Source: Mytilus californianus (lineage: Eukaryota > Mollusca > Bivalvia > Mytilida > Mytilidae). Taken from it: a stretch of DNA of 64,000 nucleotides. Shown in pieces: positions 12,824 through 24,924 of this stretch. Every line of letters begins with the position of its first letter. Within the stretch, counting starts at the first letter, position 1. The notes beneath the pieces were generated by a model that was given only the letters and a program-made list of their open reading frames with translations, ran no database searches and was not told where the DNA came from. Position numbers and translations under genes: made by a program. Where the stretch lies: NCBI RefSeq assembly GCF_021869535.1, contig NW_026262701.1:48301278-48365277 (forward strand), given 5' to 3'.

Positions 12824-15204
12824 TTGAGTTTGTAACTAAGCATAAAAAATTGTTAGGAATATTTCACAACAGTGAAATTATTGTTATTTGAGGGGTCCCA
12901 AAGGTATGCTATATGATTTCACAAAGTACCCATTAGACTTACATTGGTTAACATGTATTTTTGAAGTTATGTATGTGCAAGTCTTACAAGTGCTTTTTGA
13001 AATGAATTTTGCAGGTTAGAAACCAATCAAGTAGGACTTTGATGGCCAAAAACTAAAGGGAATATAAAAAAAATCCTATTAAACAATTTAAATACTGAGA
13101 TTAAGTTTATGCATTTTTAATGACTACAAATAAAAATGTTTGGTTAGTTGGTCTGGTTTTACTCCACTTTCTGTACATTTATACAAATTAATGGCTGTCA
13201 GTTTTATTTATTGGTTTTGTTTATATATTATAAATGCATTATTCAGCATCGTAGGCCACTCAAGTGAAAATGATTACACAATTTTTACAGTTTGTTATAT
13301 TTTTATATTTTTATGAGATTGTTTTTTTATGTTTTTTCTCATTCATCGTTATTTATATTTTGAGGAATATTTTAAGGTTTATTTTTTGAGTATTGTACTC
13401 AACTTCTTAAGAATTATTTACCCATCCAAGATTAATCAGGAACCAGTCTTTGCTCTTACTCCTAAATGCTGCATGCTTATATATAGCAGAGGATCATGAA
13501 ATACCAATTATTAATTCTTCGGTTTGAACCAGCTGGGGATCATATTCCATGACCTTCTGCACGCGAGGCGAGCATGAAATGGGCTGTTGAAGAAGATTTG
13601 TCTGTCTGTTTGTCTGTCATAATCTCTCATCCACAGCTTATATTGGAAGGTTTTCTTTGAAACTTTCAGTTTATCTTCTTTAACTAATGGCAGTGTGTTT
13701 TTTATTTTATTATGAAATTTGGGGGTTCCCAATTGAAATGAATGGACCTTTTGAATATTTTGATTAAGTTGGGAAGGAATAATTAACTTCTCACCAAAAT
13801 TTCGTCATGTGAAGGATAGGTTGGTTTGTTTTTAATCTTGCTTTTAATAGTTGGATCTCATTATGACAAAATTTTCATAACATTTAACAAGAATTTAGAA
13901 TAAATTCTGCTTCAAGACTTTAATATATTACCACTGTATCTTTTAAGTAAACTTTATAAGGTTTTGCTATAACAAGATTTGTGTTTTATCTGATTTTATA
14001 TTATTTTAGTGGTTTTTATATAATTTTATTTGTTTTTATTATCAAATCTTATTATACCAAGCCTTAATATAATTTACGGGGAAAATTTAGATTTTGTTTA
14101 TACATGCAATACAAGATATTTATTTACGTAATGAGTAATGAATTTAACTATTGATGCATGCAGTCCTTGAAGATTGACAAAATTGCAAGATTTATGGATG
14201 TAAGTTCAGAATCTGCTCTAACTAAACTATGTTGATATCAGCTGAACCATCCTATCCTTCAGGTTAATAAGATGTAATACATGAAAAAAATCCATTCTTC
14301 AATTGGAGAATCTTAAAAAGTGAAAAAAATGGTACACAATGTCGTCAGATACTGAAGATTATTTGAAAGTTAAGAAAAAGTCCATTTAATACTTTAATTG
14401 TGGCTGAAAGTTGTAGATAGCTAAGCAAACAGATGACAACCTTGCTCACGATAACATATTTCCTAATAGATAAATCAGACTTTCAAATAACTTGGTACTG
14501 TTATCCCCTTCCTAGGAAAAAAGTACAAAATTAACATTGATTAGAAAAGAAACTGCATACATAATAAAACAGCTTAGGGTTAAAAATGAGGAGTTGAATG
14601 CAGTTAACTATTTCCTTGCATTGGTGATCTAATAATTTTTGCAAATATCAAGATATTTAGTTCATTTTAATTACACAGTAAATAGGTTGAGTACACCTCA
14701 AACATGAATTTGATTCATGTATTTTTAAACTCTTTTTTATTGTAGTTTTTACCATAGTTTTCCTTTGTATAAAAATTGTTATATTTTTGAACTGCCTTTT
14801 TTTTTAAAGTATGAGACAAACTGAGGATTTATATATTTTATTGATATCTATAATTTTTTTTATAAGTTTGGTATTAAGTAATTGAAAGCCTCAAGTTTAT
14901 ATATCAAGCCAAAAAAATTCACTTTTAAAAAATATAATTCATGTATCTCAAGACGGACATGATTTTCTATAACAATCAGTCTGAGAACTGGTATCCAGGA
15001 AATACAAAAGAATCCTCAGAAATGTCAGTTATTTTGTTATAATTGTAATATTTTAATAATGATACATAACCAATGATGCAGATCCTTTTCCTCCTTTTAA
15101 TTGTAAAGATAATGTACAGCAGGTTCCAAAAGCTTATTACTTAATTATAATTTCTTTGATATCTATACACACCTGATGAAGCTGATTGTGTCTGGTTTCA
15201 TCTG
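12824..15204. other. Gene-poor AT-rich stretch
   Basis: No exon with a convincing protein match was found. The open frame on the minus strand around 13511-13732 lies over low-complexity CTGTCTGTTTGTCTGTC sequence and is not credited. No repeat boundary is clear. Confidence 0.4.
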
Positions 15205-15213
15205 GGTATTTTG

Positions 15214-15294
15214 TAGCTGCGGAACCGTAGCTCATAGGTTCTTATGATATTAAAATATCTAAATAAGGACCTATGAGCTACAGTTCCGCAGCTA
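15214..15294. mobile_element. 81-bp foldback MITE with 9-bp target duplication
   Basis: A near-perfect palindromic element begins TAGCTGCGGAACCGTAGCTC and ends with its reverse complement CCGCAGCTA. The 9-bp direct repeat GGTATTTTG flanks it on both sides (15205-15213 and 15295-15303). A 9-bp duplication fits Mutator-like elements, but the superfamily is an inference. It has no coding capacity. Confidence 0.8.
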
Positions 15295-15429
15295 GGTATT
15301 TTGTATCATGATGCATGATAAAATAAAGATGAATTTGAAAATAAAATTTATGTGAGAAAACAGTCTTAAATATTATATTTTATTTATGTCTAGATGACAA
15401 ATGAAGGGGGAAGAGGTTTCTGTGGTTGA

Positions 15430-15600
15430 GGGTATGATGAACAACCGTAGTTGTTATTTTCTGTGTCATTTGGTCTCTTGTGGAGAGTTGTCTCATTGGC
15501 AATCATACCACATCTTCTTTTTTATAAACAACAGCACAAAAAACAAAACATAGAAAACTGAAGGCTGAGCAACACGAACCCCACCAAAAACTGGGGTACA
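15430..15600 (-). repeat. Two abutting repeat fragments
   Basis: 15440-15525 is a reverse copy of the GATGTGGTATGATTGCC family. 15535-15600 matches, in reverse, the retroelement 3' tail (GAGCAACACGAACCCCACC) seen in full at 18475-18780. Confidence 0.6.
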
Positions 15601-17039
15601 TATCCATCTGACAGGGTTTGTCTTAAATTAACCTTATTTTCATGGTTCATTGATAATGTAAATGTTCTGTTATACCTTGATTAAAACCTGCATTATTGGT
15701 CTGAAAGACTTTCCACATAGAATTATCTTCAGTTACACAAGCAGGGCAATTACTTACGTGCATTCTTGTCCAAATCACAAAAGGTAATGAGGATAAATTT
15801 TCCATCACATTGTTCTTCCAATTTTAAAAACTTTCAGCAAATGACAACTGGAATATGACCTACACATAGCTGTAACTGCAAAAAAAAAATCCATTTGTCT
15901 CCCTTGCAATGTATATGGTATTATTCTTAAAGGATCCTTAGATACTTTTGTCTTGTCTGCAAATTTTCATGCTTTTAGAAAAAAAATCAGCAATTAATGT
16001 GCTGTATATTTATTGAATTTAAAACAAATTCATCTATGATTTGTTCATAAAAATTTGAAAAAGTAATCTTCATACATAATCAAGCCAAATGTCATTTTTC
16101 AAGCTTATGATTAAAATTGTTAAAAAATGCATCTTTTTTAGATATGTCACAGTTTATCGTTGTGAAAAATAACATTTTAAGTTAGAAACTTCATTATTTT
16201 AGACATCAGTAACTTTGTCAAACATTCTGTAATTGTATGAAACTTTGGCAGAAGCTTTTGTGTGATTAAGGTAGATGAGGGGTCTAAATGAATTAAAATC
16301 AATAGCATCTTTTTCAATAATTTGCCAAAATGAACTTTTTATCTTGCTTTTTTTCGAAAATATAATAAAAAGTGTGGGGAACAGAACTTTTTTCAAGTTA
16401 CAGGTTGTGTAAAATTGTCAGATTTTGAATAGATTGTACATGGAAAAAACAATTTTGTGTGATAGGAAGAAAACTAAACAGTAGCATTTTAAGATTAAAT
16501 ATGAGAAGATAATTCTTATAATATGTTTACAGAAAGTAAAAAGAAATATCCGGGTCACCAACTTGTTTTCTTGCTATAAAACAAAATCGGTAAATTCCTT
16601 ACACATTCCTGTATAAAAGTAAGGTTATTTAAGTTATCTCCCCTTATATGACAAAAGTTTTAAAAAAATTGAATGATACAAAAAAGTTCTGTCTTTTTAT
16701 TTTAAATCAGTCGTTATAATTAGAAAAAACACATTATTTTCTTTATCTAAATGAAAAGTCTTGTGTTCTGCTTTTTAACAATTCCAAGATGTCTGAAGAC
16801 ATCCTATCTACCTTAATAAGAGATAATGTTTGATTTTTTTCTTGACTTTATAGTATTTTACCAATACTTAGTTCTTTGCAGTTAACATGAACATACAGTC
16901 TGGGATTGCATTTTTTAGACATCTATTTCTATTTTAAACCCTCATGGAATGTTCTGAAACTTGAACAGAGGCTTTTTCAAAATGAAAAAAATATCATCTA
17001 GGGGATGGGCAATGAGGATTTTTTTCTGAATGAATATTC
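15601..17039. other. AT-rich sequence, no supported gene
   Basis: Contains degenerate dispersed-repeat sequence (for example the AAGTTATCTCCCC word near 16635). No exon, RNA gene or intact mobile element was recognised. Confidence 0.35.
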
Positions 17040-17220
17040 ATAATGTTAGAATGTTTGCAAATTCAAGCCAATTACTTTGTTAAGATGAATACCTGGGCTG
17101 GTATCATTTTATGGGCTTTGCTTGGTGTTCATGAGCTATTCTAAGTTTACGACAATGGACAACACTTACAGACAACGACGACGAAACCATGTGATAATAG
17201 CTCACATAGCCCAAATTGTG
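17040..17220 (+). repeat. Fragment of the AGCTCACTTGGCC-type repeat family
   Basis: Carries the typical end of the family: GACAACGACGACGAAACC followed by a degenerate AATAGCTCACATAGCCC. Related, better preserved copies are at 20745-21195, 34905-35790 and 50630-51985. Confidence 0.5.
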
Positions 17221-18189
17221 TTTCAACTTGAAGTTCTGGAAATGTAAGCAAACTCAATCTGAATGTTCATTAGGGAATTTAGATTGAAAATAGTATCCTT
17301 GGATATGATCCATAAAAACATGGCTGCTGTTGCATGCATGAAAGTATTAACATAGGTGTAAATTGCCATGTTTGTCTTTCTTTACAATAATTAATATAGT
17401 TAGAGCAAAATTAACTGAGTAAAACGGATAAGCAGGTCAACTACCTACCATGAAATTTTCAGTAAAATTGAACAACCCAGTTTAGAGTAATTGTCCTGAA
17501 ATGTCCTTTTATAGCAAAGGAGTAGAGCCTCCAGGTGAGTAACCTATTAAACAGCCCTTCAATTGTTTGAGTAAATTTCAAGTGTATGTATTGCTTAATT
17601 CATTTTTTTTTTTTGGATATAAGACATATTGTATATATGCTTCATATTCATAAATATGTTACCCTGAATTAGGAATAGATATCATTTAAGTCCATTTTTC
17701 TATGAATTTGTAACTTTTTTCTCCAACTTTTTTCCTGATTTCATCTGTGGCGCCACCCCTCACCCATTGAAAGTTTCGTTGATAATAAAGAATATGGTAT
17801 ATAAAGAATATTTCAGCAAAAATATTTGTTGACAAAGGTTGGCTCCACTGTTCATTTTTCAGAAAACTCCCATAAATTTTGACATATTAGGTTTTTAACA
17901 AACTATACCTACATTCATGACATCATAAATACATCACTTATGACGAAATTTGTGAAAATCCTTTTTAACTGAAACCATAGGATAATTTAACATAAGTTTT
18001 CATCAAATTTTCAAAACATTATCACAGTAATGATTTTTGTCTTGCCTGCGGTGAAAGTCACAGTATGCGAGACATAGGTATTACTATCTGGCAAAGGTGG
18101 CGGTGATGAAAACTATTTGTATAAAGCTTTATATTTCAGAAGGTAGAAGACCTGGATTCTTCATGCCTTGTATGCAGATAACCTATGTT

Positions 18190-18470
18190 ACGAAGATTCC
18201 ATCCGTCATATAGCCATTGTCTTTGACCTCATTTTCATGGTTAAGTGACTGCTTGAAAAAAAAAAAAAATTATGTAATGTTAATTTCTCTTTTATCATGA
18301 GTAATAGGATAACTATATTTGGTATGTGTGTGCCTTGCAAGGTCCTCATGTCTGTCACACAGTTTTCACTTAACCCCGACCTCATATCATGGATAAGTGA
18401 ACAAGGTTAAGTGTTAGTGGTCAAGTCCATATCTCAGATACTATAAGCAATAGGTCTACTATATTTGATG
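18190..18470 (+). repeat. Dispersed repeat, CTCATTTTCATGGTT family
   Basis: Repeat built around GACCTCATTTTCATGG and CTATAAGCAATAGGTC words. Related copies lie at 19170-19470 (two tandem copies) and, in reverse, at 34200-34450. Confidence 0.55.
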
Positions 18471-18474
18471 TATG

Positions 18475-18795
18475 TTATGATTGTAAAAGAGAGGTGATGG
18501 ATACCAATGGGACATTCAACCTCACAAGTCGAAAAATAAACTGACAACACCATGGCTTAAAAAGAAAAAGACAGACAAACAACAGTATACAAAAAAAATA
18601 GAAAACCAAAGACTGAGCAACACGAACCCCACCAAAAAATAGGGGTGATCTCAGGAGCTCCGGAAAGGGTAAGCAGATCCTGCTCCACATGTGTCACCCA
18701 TCGTGTTGCTCATGTAAGTACAAACCGGTGATGTGTCTAATTCGGTAGGTCACATAAGGGGAATGGGGAAGAGATTGTAGTTACGATAATTGGAA
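18475..18795 (-). mobile_element. 3' tail of a retroelement, reverse orientation
   Basis: Reverse copy of the non-coding 3' segment that follows the reverse transcriptase of a common mussel retroelement. Hallmarks are GAGCAACACGAACCCCACC and CAGATCCTGCTCCACATGTG. It lies directly downstream, in the minus sense, of the RT remnant at 18800-19165, so the two form one truncated element. The same tail recurs at 19660-20085 and 37985-38345. Confidence 0.7.
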
Positions 18796-18799
18796 CATT

Positions 18800-19165
18800 T
18801 TTTTTATTTCAACTTCAACTTCACCACTTGGAACTCTTGGTTTAAAAGCTTCTTTGTGAGCTGCAACCCTCTATCAAGGAAATTATGATAGGAAACACAA
18901 GCCCTGGAATATCTTATCAACTGGGAGATGTATACTCTGTATGCAGGCGCTGCTGGAATATTGTTACATATAGAAATGGAAAGTTCACAATTGGGAAGCT
19001 GAAATCATCTCTTTTGTCGTAAAGTTTTGTTTTCAACGGACCCTCATTGTCAATTTTTAGATGCAATTCAAGATATGAAGCAGACTTAACTGTATTTGTT
19101 GTATCCTTTATCTCAAGTTCAATGGGATAGATGGGTTCAACATAGTGTAAGGTGTACATGTCCAA
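18800..19165 (-). pseudogene. Reverse transcriptase C-terminal remnant, probably Penelope-like
   Basis: Minus-strand translation gives recognisable RT thumb-region motifs: YPIELEIKDTT, ASYLELHLKID, TKLYDKRDDFSFPIVNFPF, then, after a frame change near 18960, VYISQLIRYSRACVSY and LTKKLLNQ. I know these from a retroelement RT abundant in molluscs and I think it is Penelope-like, although the class is uncertain. The catalytic YxDD region is not present here. The 5' end is missing and the frame is broken, so it is a dead fragment. Confidence 0.7.
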
Positions 19166-19169
19166 CTGG

Positions 19170-19475
19170 CAGGTGTAATTTGACCTTGACCTCATTTTCA
19201 TGGTTCATTGGACAATGTTCAGTTTTTGTGGTTTGGTCTATTTCACTGATATGATAAGCAATAGGTCAAGTAGTAATTTTGTCAGTTTATCAGATACTAT
19301 AAGCAATAGGTTACCTATATTTGTTGTATGGAATGATTGCAAGGTGTACATGTCTGTCTGGCAGGGTTCATATAACAGTGACCTAATTTTCATGGTTCAT
19401 TGGTCAATGTTTAGTTTTTGTGGTTTTGTCTGTTTACCAGGTACTATAAGCAATAGAACCACTTTATTTGGTCTA
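19170..19475 (+). repeat. Two tandem copies of the CTCATTTTCATGGTT repeat
   Basis: The segment GACCTCATTTTCATGGTTCATTGG... recurs about 190 bp later (19189 and 19379). The plus-strand open frame across 19200-19478 is this duplication and not a gene. Confidence 0.6.
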
Positions 19476-19659
19476 TAGAAAGATTATGTGATACTTGTAG
19501 TAAAACCTTTATATTACAGAATTTCAACATAAATTCAACCACAAGTAAAGCAGAATTGAAAAAAAAAAAAAAAGTCACAATACTCGTGGCTAATTTGAAC
19601 CATAATTGACGTAATATAGGAGTTACCATAGCTATTCTTGCAATTTTTTGCCAGTTCAG

Positions 19660-20085
19660 AACTTTTGAACTTCAGAACGGACGCCATCACGAGTTGGTTG
19701 ACCGTTATGGAATAAATGTTTCACAGATGATATCGGATATGTTCCTTATGACATAACTACAATACCCTTCCCTTTTCATGAATGTCACCTACCAAATTAG
19801 ACTATTTACCGGTTTGTAATAACATAAGCAACACAGCGGTTGCCACATGTGGAGCAGGATCTTCTTACCCTATCGGAGTACCTGAGATCATCCCCAGTTT
19901 TTGGTGGGGTTCGTGTTGCTTAGTCTTTAGTTTTCTATGTTGTGTCATCTGTACTATTATTTGTCTGTTTGTCTTTTTATTTTTGGCCATGGCATTGTCA
20001 GTTTGTTTTCGATCTATGAGTTTGACTGTCCCTCTGGTATCTTTCGTCCCTCTCTTGAATGCCTTTAAGGAAATTAATGATACTT
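19660..20085 (+). mobile_element. Retroelement 3' end (RT C-terminus plus tail), plus orientation
   Basis: Starts with the last RT codons (translating roughly as HHELVDRYGINVSQMI), then the non-coding tail CACATGTGGAGCAGGATC...GGTGGGGTTCGTGTTGCT and the GTTTGACTGTCCCTCTGGTA end. It has the opposite orientation to 18475-19165. It is 5'-truncated and has no coding capacity. Confidence 0.7.
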
Positions 20086-20227
20086 GATGAATTTCGCCCA
20101 TCCCAGACGGTGTGTCGGAAATGAGGTTGGAATGTTTCTGCAATGTCAAGGTCACAAACATAAGTCTTTTCACTCACAAATTTTTATGCTTTTAAAAAGA
20201 TATAATTGATAGTATTGTTCAATATAA

Positions 20228-20390
20228 AAATAAGATGTGGTATGATTGCCAATGAGACAATGCTCCATCAGAAACAAAATGACATAGAAGTTAACAACTA
20301 TAGGTCACAGTAAGGCCTTCAACAATGAGTAAAATCCATACCACATAGTTAGCTATAAAAGGCCCAGAAATGACAAAACTGTATACATTG
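20228..20390 (+). repeat. Dispersed mussel repeat (GATGTGGTATGATTGCC family)
   Basis: AAGATGTGGTATGATTGCCA through TAAGGCCTTCAACAATGAG, the most typical copy of the family in the window. Confidence 0.75.
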
Positions 20391-20744
20391 TATTAAGACA
20401 AATACAATGAAAAGAATGTATAAATTTGAACTTACAGTACCTTTAGTTTGACACTGGGGTTAAGTTATACACACACAAAGTTTATATTTTAAAGGTAGAC
20501 TTAACAGAAAACCTACATTTTATTTAAGGGTGTTCTTTGCTCTGAGACTGGGACTTCTATGATCAGTGAAATAACATTCTGTATGATATTTCCATCTGGT
20601 CAAGGATTCATCAAGTGAAATCATTTGTCATTGATCATATTCATAGTAAGGACTTGTTGCATCAACTTTCCTAAAACTTTTCATTAATCCATGAATCTCA
20701 GTAACACTAGGACTGAATGGTCTAAGCAGTTCAATAAATAATTT

Positions 20745-21195
20745 AATTTTTTCAGATAATAGGCAAGAATGTTTTAAAATGGTAAAATTCATCTTTTAAG
20801 GACAATAACTCCTATAAGAAGTCGTTTGACAGTTTAGACATCAATGCACAATAGGTAGTGCTCAACATTTTGAACATTTTTGCTCATTACAGATTTTCTC
20901 TATTGATAACGGTTTTCAAAATAATAAGCAAAACTTGCATTTTACCCCTATTATCTATTTCAGGCATGGTGGCCATCTTGGTTGGCTGGCGGGGTCATCG
21001 GACACATTTTTTAAACTAAATATCCCAATAATGATTGTGGCCAAGTTTAGTTAAATTTGGCCCTGTAGTTTCAGAGGAGAAGATTTTTGTAAAAGTTAAC
21101 GAAGACAGACGACGACAACCTAGGACAAAGGACGACAACCTAGGACGACGGACGCCAAGTGATGAGAAAAGCTCACTTGGCCTTTCAGCCAGCTG
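20745..21195 (+). repeat. Dispersed repeat ending in AAAGCTCACTTGGCC
   Basis: Block with the words GGACAATAACTCCTATAAG, TTACAGATTTTCTC and a GACGACGGACGCCAAGTGAT end. Better preserved relatives lie at 34905-35790 and 50630-51985. A degraded second copy follows at about 21210-21520. Confidence 0.65.
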
Positions 21196-21209
21196 AGCTA
21201 AAAATTGAA

Positions 21210-22260
21210 AAATTCTTCAATTAAGGGCAATAACTCCTATAAGGATTCAACAGATGATTATTGCCATGTTTGACATGTTTGTAGATCTTGTTCTGCTAAT
21301 GTTCTATTTCTAGCCATGTTGTCCATGTTGGCCATAGGCAGGATAATCCAACTGGTTTTTTTTTAACCTAGATACCCCAACGATGATTAAAGCACAGTTT
21401 GGTTGCAATTGGCCCAGTAGGTTCAGAAGATTATTGTAAAAGATGATCTATGACAGACAAGGGACACCAAGAAAAGATAATACTATAGGTCACTTGGGGT
21501 CAGTTTTCATTAAGGGCACCTGAGGATTGAAAGAGTGTACTGACAATTTTGGGTATGTTGATTTACAAATATATGTGTAGATCTTGTCTAGCTCATCAGT
21601 TGTGTTTAATTTAATTTTTAATTTTTCTAAGGGTACTAAAAATGCAAATATGGGTAAGAATCATCATTAAAGGGCCAATACCTCCTATAAGGAGTGGATT
21701 GATAATTTCAGTTATTTAAACTAATATAGAATGATGTGGTCTTTTGTCATTTCGGTGACTTTTAAACATGACTATACGTTATTGGTTTTGCTAATTGTTG
21801 AAGGTCCTACAGTAACTTATAGTTGCTTACATCTATGTCATTTGGTCTCTGGTTGATAGTCCATTGGCAATCCTACCACATCTTCTCATTCTTATATTAC
21901 TGATCATTTTTACTGTTTAGTTTTTCTTCATCTGCTATATAATTTTGCAAAATAGGTAAAAATTACCATTAAATGGCTATAACTCATATAAGGAGTATTC
22001 TAACAATTTCGACCATATTTGATGTTACTGTAGACCTAGTCTGTGGCGATAATTTTTTCTATTTAAGGTTTCTTTCAATCTACTATAGTTTTCAAGGTAG
22101 TAGGTAAAACATAAACCGGTAAAAATCAAATATCTAATCAATAAATTTAGACATATCAGAAAAAAGTGCAGAAAACTAAAAGTGTGACGAGCAGAAGGAA
22201 TATAATTATATAGTTCCCTATGGGTTGGACTTAAAAGAGTGGACAATACAGGGTAACATA
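21210..22260. repeat. Degraded repeat tract
   Basis: Several decayed copies of the GGGCAATAACTCCTATAAGG block (21225, 21670, 21975) and a reverse GATGTGGTATGATTGCC-family fragment at 21795-21885. No gene is supported. Confidence 0.45.
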
Positions 22261-22769
22261 TATAATGGGAATTGATAATTCAACCATGGATCATTTGTCA
22301 AACATATAAATTGTTACACTGGCCATGTACATACAAGCATCTTTAATTATGCAAATACAGTGTTAACATACAATTATTCATCTATAGGATTAAAATACAG
22401 ATCTGGGTCCAAGCTTCGCTTGCAAGGATCTGAAAACTCTCTGTTCTAAAGAACTTTCAGGATCCTCTGGCTTTCTCTTATTAATACACACCTTCAAAAA
22501 TTTGAATTTTATAGGCTAATGTAATAATTACCAGAACAGAAAGTAAAACAGAGTCTTGTCAGATCCTTGTAAGCAAAGCTGTGACACAATATCTGCAGTT
22601 TAATCAGACTGAATTATTCACAACCATTTTAAACTACACATGAAAATTTAACAATGTATGAATATAAATGTCTCTAAAGAAATCAAATTACCATGAGTTA
22701 GGTATTATAAAAATCTGATTAATAACTCTTAATACAATATATACAGTACAAGTGCATGATAACATGAAT
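22261..22769. other. AT-rich stretch, nothing recognised
   Basis: No coding, RNA or repeat signal can be defended. It lies downstream of the VPS9D1 3' end, but a 3' UTR this long would be unusual. Confidence 0.3.
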
Positions 22770-23132
22770 TCAAGTGACCCTGTAAGTGTTTATATAAGAT
22801 ATATTATGCTGAATAGTAGTTTTTACAGGTGAGACAAAAGGTCTGGAACATATAGAAAGAAGAATCACATGTATCACAAGTAAAGTAAATAGTGTTAAAT
22901 GTGATAAAATGTTTGTTACTGCATCTTTCAGGTGAAGACATATGAAATCAGAATATGGACAATTACTACAGTGGTATGTGTTTGTTAACATTGTAATACC
23001 AACAGGGAAGATACTCTTAAAATCAAAACATCCACACCTACAATAAAGGTATATTGAACTGGCAAAGTCTGCTATAAAAATGGATACCTGTATTCTAAAC
23101 CATACTACCCATGAAAATAATAGCAAAATCAC
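22770..23132 (-). CDS. Unrecognised 120-codon open frame, Cys-rich with hydrophobic ends
   Basis: An uninterrupted minus-strand frame of 120 codons, long for such AT-rich DNA. The product would start with a hydrophobic stretch (MILLLFSWVVWF). A cysteine cluster follows (YCRCGC near residues 30-35, then YHCSNC about 18 residues later). A second hydrophobic helix (LTLFTLLVIHVILLS near residues 80-95) comes after that. The CxC/CxxC spacing followed by a membrane helix loosely recalls zinc-ribbon membrane proteins, but I cannot assign a family. No convincing splice sites or promoter were seen, and it may be chance or part of a long VPS9D1 3' UTR. Confidence 0.2.
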   Translation of the reverse strand: MILLLFSWVVWFRIQVSIFIADFASSIYLYCRCGCFDFKSIFPVGITMLTNTYHCSNCPYSDFICLHLKDAVTNILSHLTLFTLLVIHVILLSICSRPFVSPVKTTIQHNISYINTYRVT

Positions 23133-23246
23133 AATTTAAAATAGAATTTGAAATAATTCACAACCATCCACATCTGGAATCACCTATCAATCATCTATAC
23201 TTCCTACAATGTCTGGCAAAGTGAAATAAACATACTGAGCTCAAAT

Positions 23247-23505
23247 GACTTCGGTGGCCAAGTGGTCTAAGTAGTCAAATACTGTATCACTAGCCTATCA
23301 ACACTTAGGTTGTGACTTTGAATCCCGCATGTGGCATGTGCGCTCGACTCAAATCTTAATTAACTTGGATTGTCAGTTTTCCTACCTAAGGTTGTGGTTC
23401 TCTCCAGGCACTCCGGCTTCCTCCACCAATAAAAACTGACCTCCACGAAATAGCACAATAGTGTTGAAAATGGCATTAAACACCAAGCAAAAATAATGCT
23501 GGTCA
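23247..23505 (+). repeat. tRNA-derived SINE
   Basis: The 5' end is tRNA-like: an A-box GGTGGCCAAGTGGTCTAAGT, then a variable stretch typical of class II (Leu/Ser) tRNAs, then a B-box-like GTGACTTTGAATCCCGC. A tRNA-unrelated body follows (TCTCCAGGCACTCCGGCTTC), with the tail CATTAAACACCAAGCAAAA. Internal Pol III promoter boxes are therefore recognisable. Reverse fragments of the same SINE sit inside the tandem array. Confidence 0.8.
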
Positions 23506-24631
23506 TTTAGACTGAATCTTTTATAAAATACAAATAAGTATTGCACCAACTTCCCAATAAATCAAGTAAAAATATGCAATACACAATCTTTTATAAAATA
23601 TGGCACTTATCTAATACTTATTCTATATGTTTATAGAATTAATTGACATAGTTTATTTTCACAGTGTACTTATATCTACTAATGATACTAGATATATGAT
23701 AAATGTTTGCTACTAATTTTAAAAATCTACATCATATGGATGGACACAGTAATGTCCCTTCTTGAAAGTTGTTTGAAAGAAAATAAGACTATTCTAAACG
23801 CATAATTTAACAAAAGTTAATACCCACCCCCTTGTCTCTTAAAAAATTATAACTTAAAGTATAGTCAGTCCATTTTAAATATCACAGACAATAGATTATT
23901 ATCAAATATGATACTACAACTTTTTACAAAAAAGTTCAAGCAACAGACATGACAAAAAACATTTATTTTATGGAAGAGTTAGTAAAGTGTACTAAAGACT
24001 TAACTAATTTCATCAGTAACTGCAAGTAAAAGTTCATTGAGGAAAATGTATGCAGTGGTTGTAGGTACTTATTTTATCTAAACCACCACCGATGTAAATA
24101 AATTTAATTTGATACATATGACATTTATTTGTCCTTTAAAAAGTCAAACAAAATCCAACCACCTATACATGATACATTATAAATGCTTCGCATCTCTCCC
24201 ATACTAGGAGAACCCTGATTTTGCAAAATAGAAATTTTTTTTTCAAATTCTATTATGCAAAAAAACAATTGACTTTACATTCACAATAGTGAAAATGTAA
24301 CAGATATACATCACTGCTTTAATCTCATCTGACTGCACATGGCTTTTAATATAACAAATGGATAATTGAGGGATGTTCTTTTCAAGAAAACAAAATATAG
24401 TGATTTTTTTTCAGATCCTTTGATTAATATAATTCAAACATTACTGAACATTCTAGGGTGAATACTCACACACTATGTTCTTTCATAGCTATTCTTAAAA
24501 GCATTGCCTAATCAGGTGAAATTTATTTAGTAATACATCAGTATGAAAATAAATATTATTTCCAATATCTCGTTCATGAATAACAAACATATAATTCATG
24601 TTCTTTTAAAGAAATGGCACATATCTATACA

Positions 24632-24637
24632 TTTATT
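24632..24637 (-). terminator. Candidate poly(A) signal for VPS9D1
   Basis: AATAAA on the minus strand, about 200 nt downstream of the VPS9D1 stop. Another AATAAA lies at 24522-24527. Which one is used cannot be decided from sequence. Confidence 0.25.
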
Positions 24638-24839
24638 TGTAAATGATATCAAAATCAAATAAAAAACAAACTTCCACTACACAAATGATGTGGAATCTTT
24701 TACCAGTACACAACATTGCATCTGTATATCACAGCCATACAACCCAAAACTGATATTTTCTTTACATTAATAATTATATGTAGGTCTTTATCAGGGGAGG
24801 TAATAACAACCAAAAGCTATAAATGAGCAGGTCTCCAGT

Positions 24840-24924
24840 CTATGCAGCCATTCCCTGGGATACCAGATAACCTACAGCTGTCTGTATGGATGTCAAACAA
24901 TATCCTTCTTCGCCCATTATATAC
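24840..24924 (-). CDS. VPS9D1: VPS9D1 exon 14 (C-terminus, stop)
   Basis: Acceptor TTTCCCTAG|GTATAT; ends in TAG. Codes [20 protein letters not shown] and a short tail. Tyr717 and Thr720 match the invariant Tyr and Thr of VPS9 domains. Confidence 0.93.

Noticed and set aside
13511..13732. 73-codon minus frame at 13.5 kb
   Set aside because: It depends on a CTGT-rich low-complexity run and has no homology or splice evidence.
19200..19478. 92-codon plus frame with internally repeated MVHW...MFSFCG
   Set aside because: The internal repeat is the tandem duplication of a dispersed repeat family and not a repeated protein domain.
23253..23325. Functional tRNA gene
   Set aside because: A and B boxes are present, but the acceptor stem does not close and a SINE body follows; it is a tRNA-derived SINE head.
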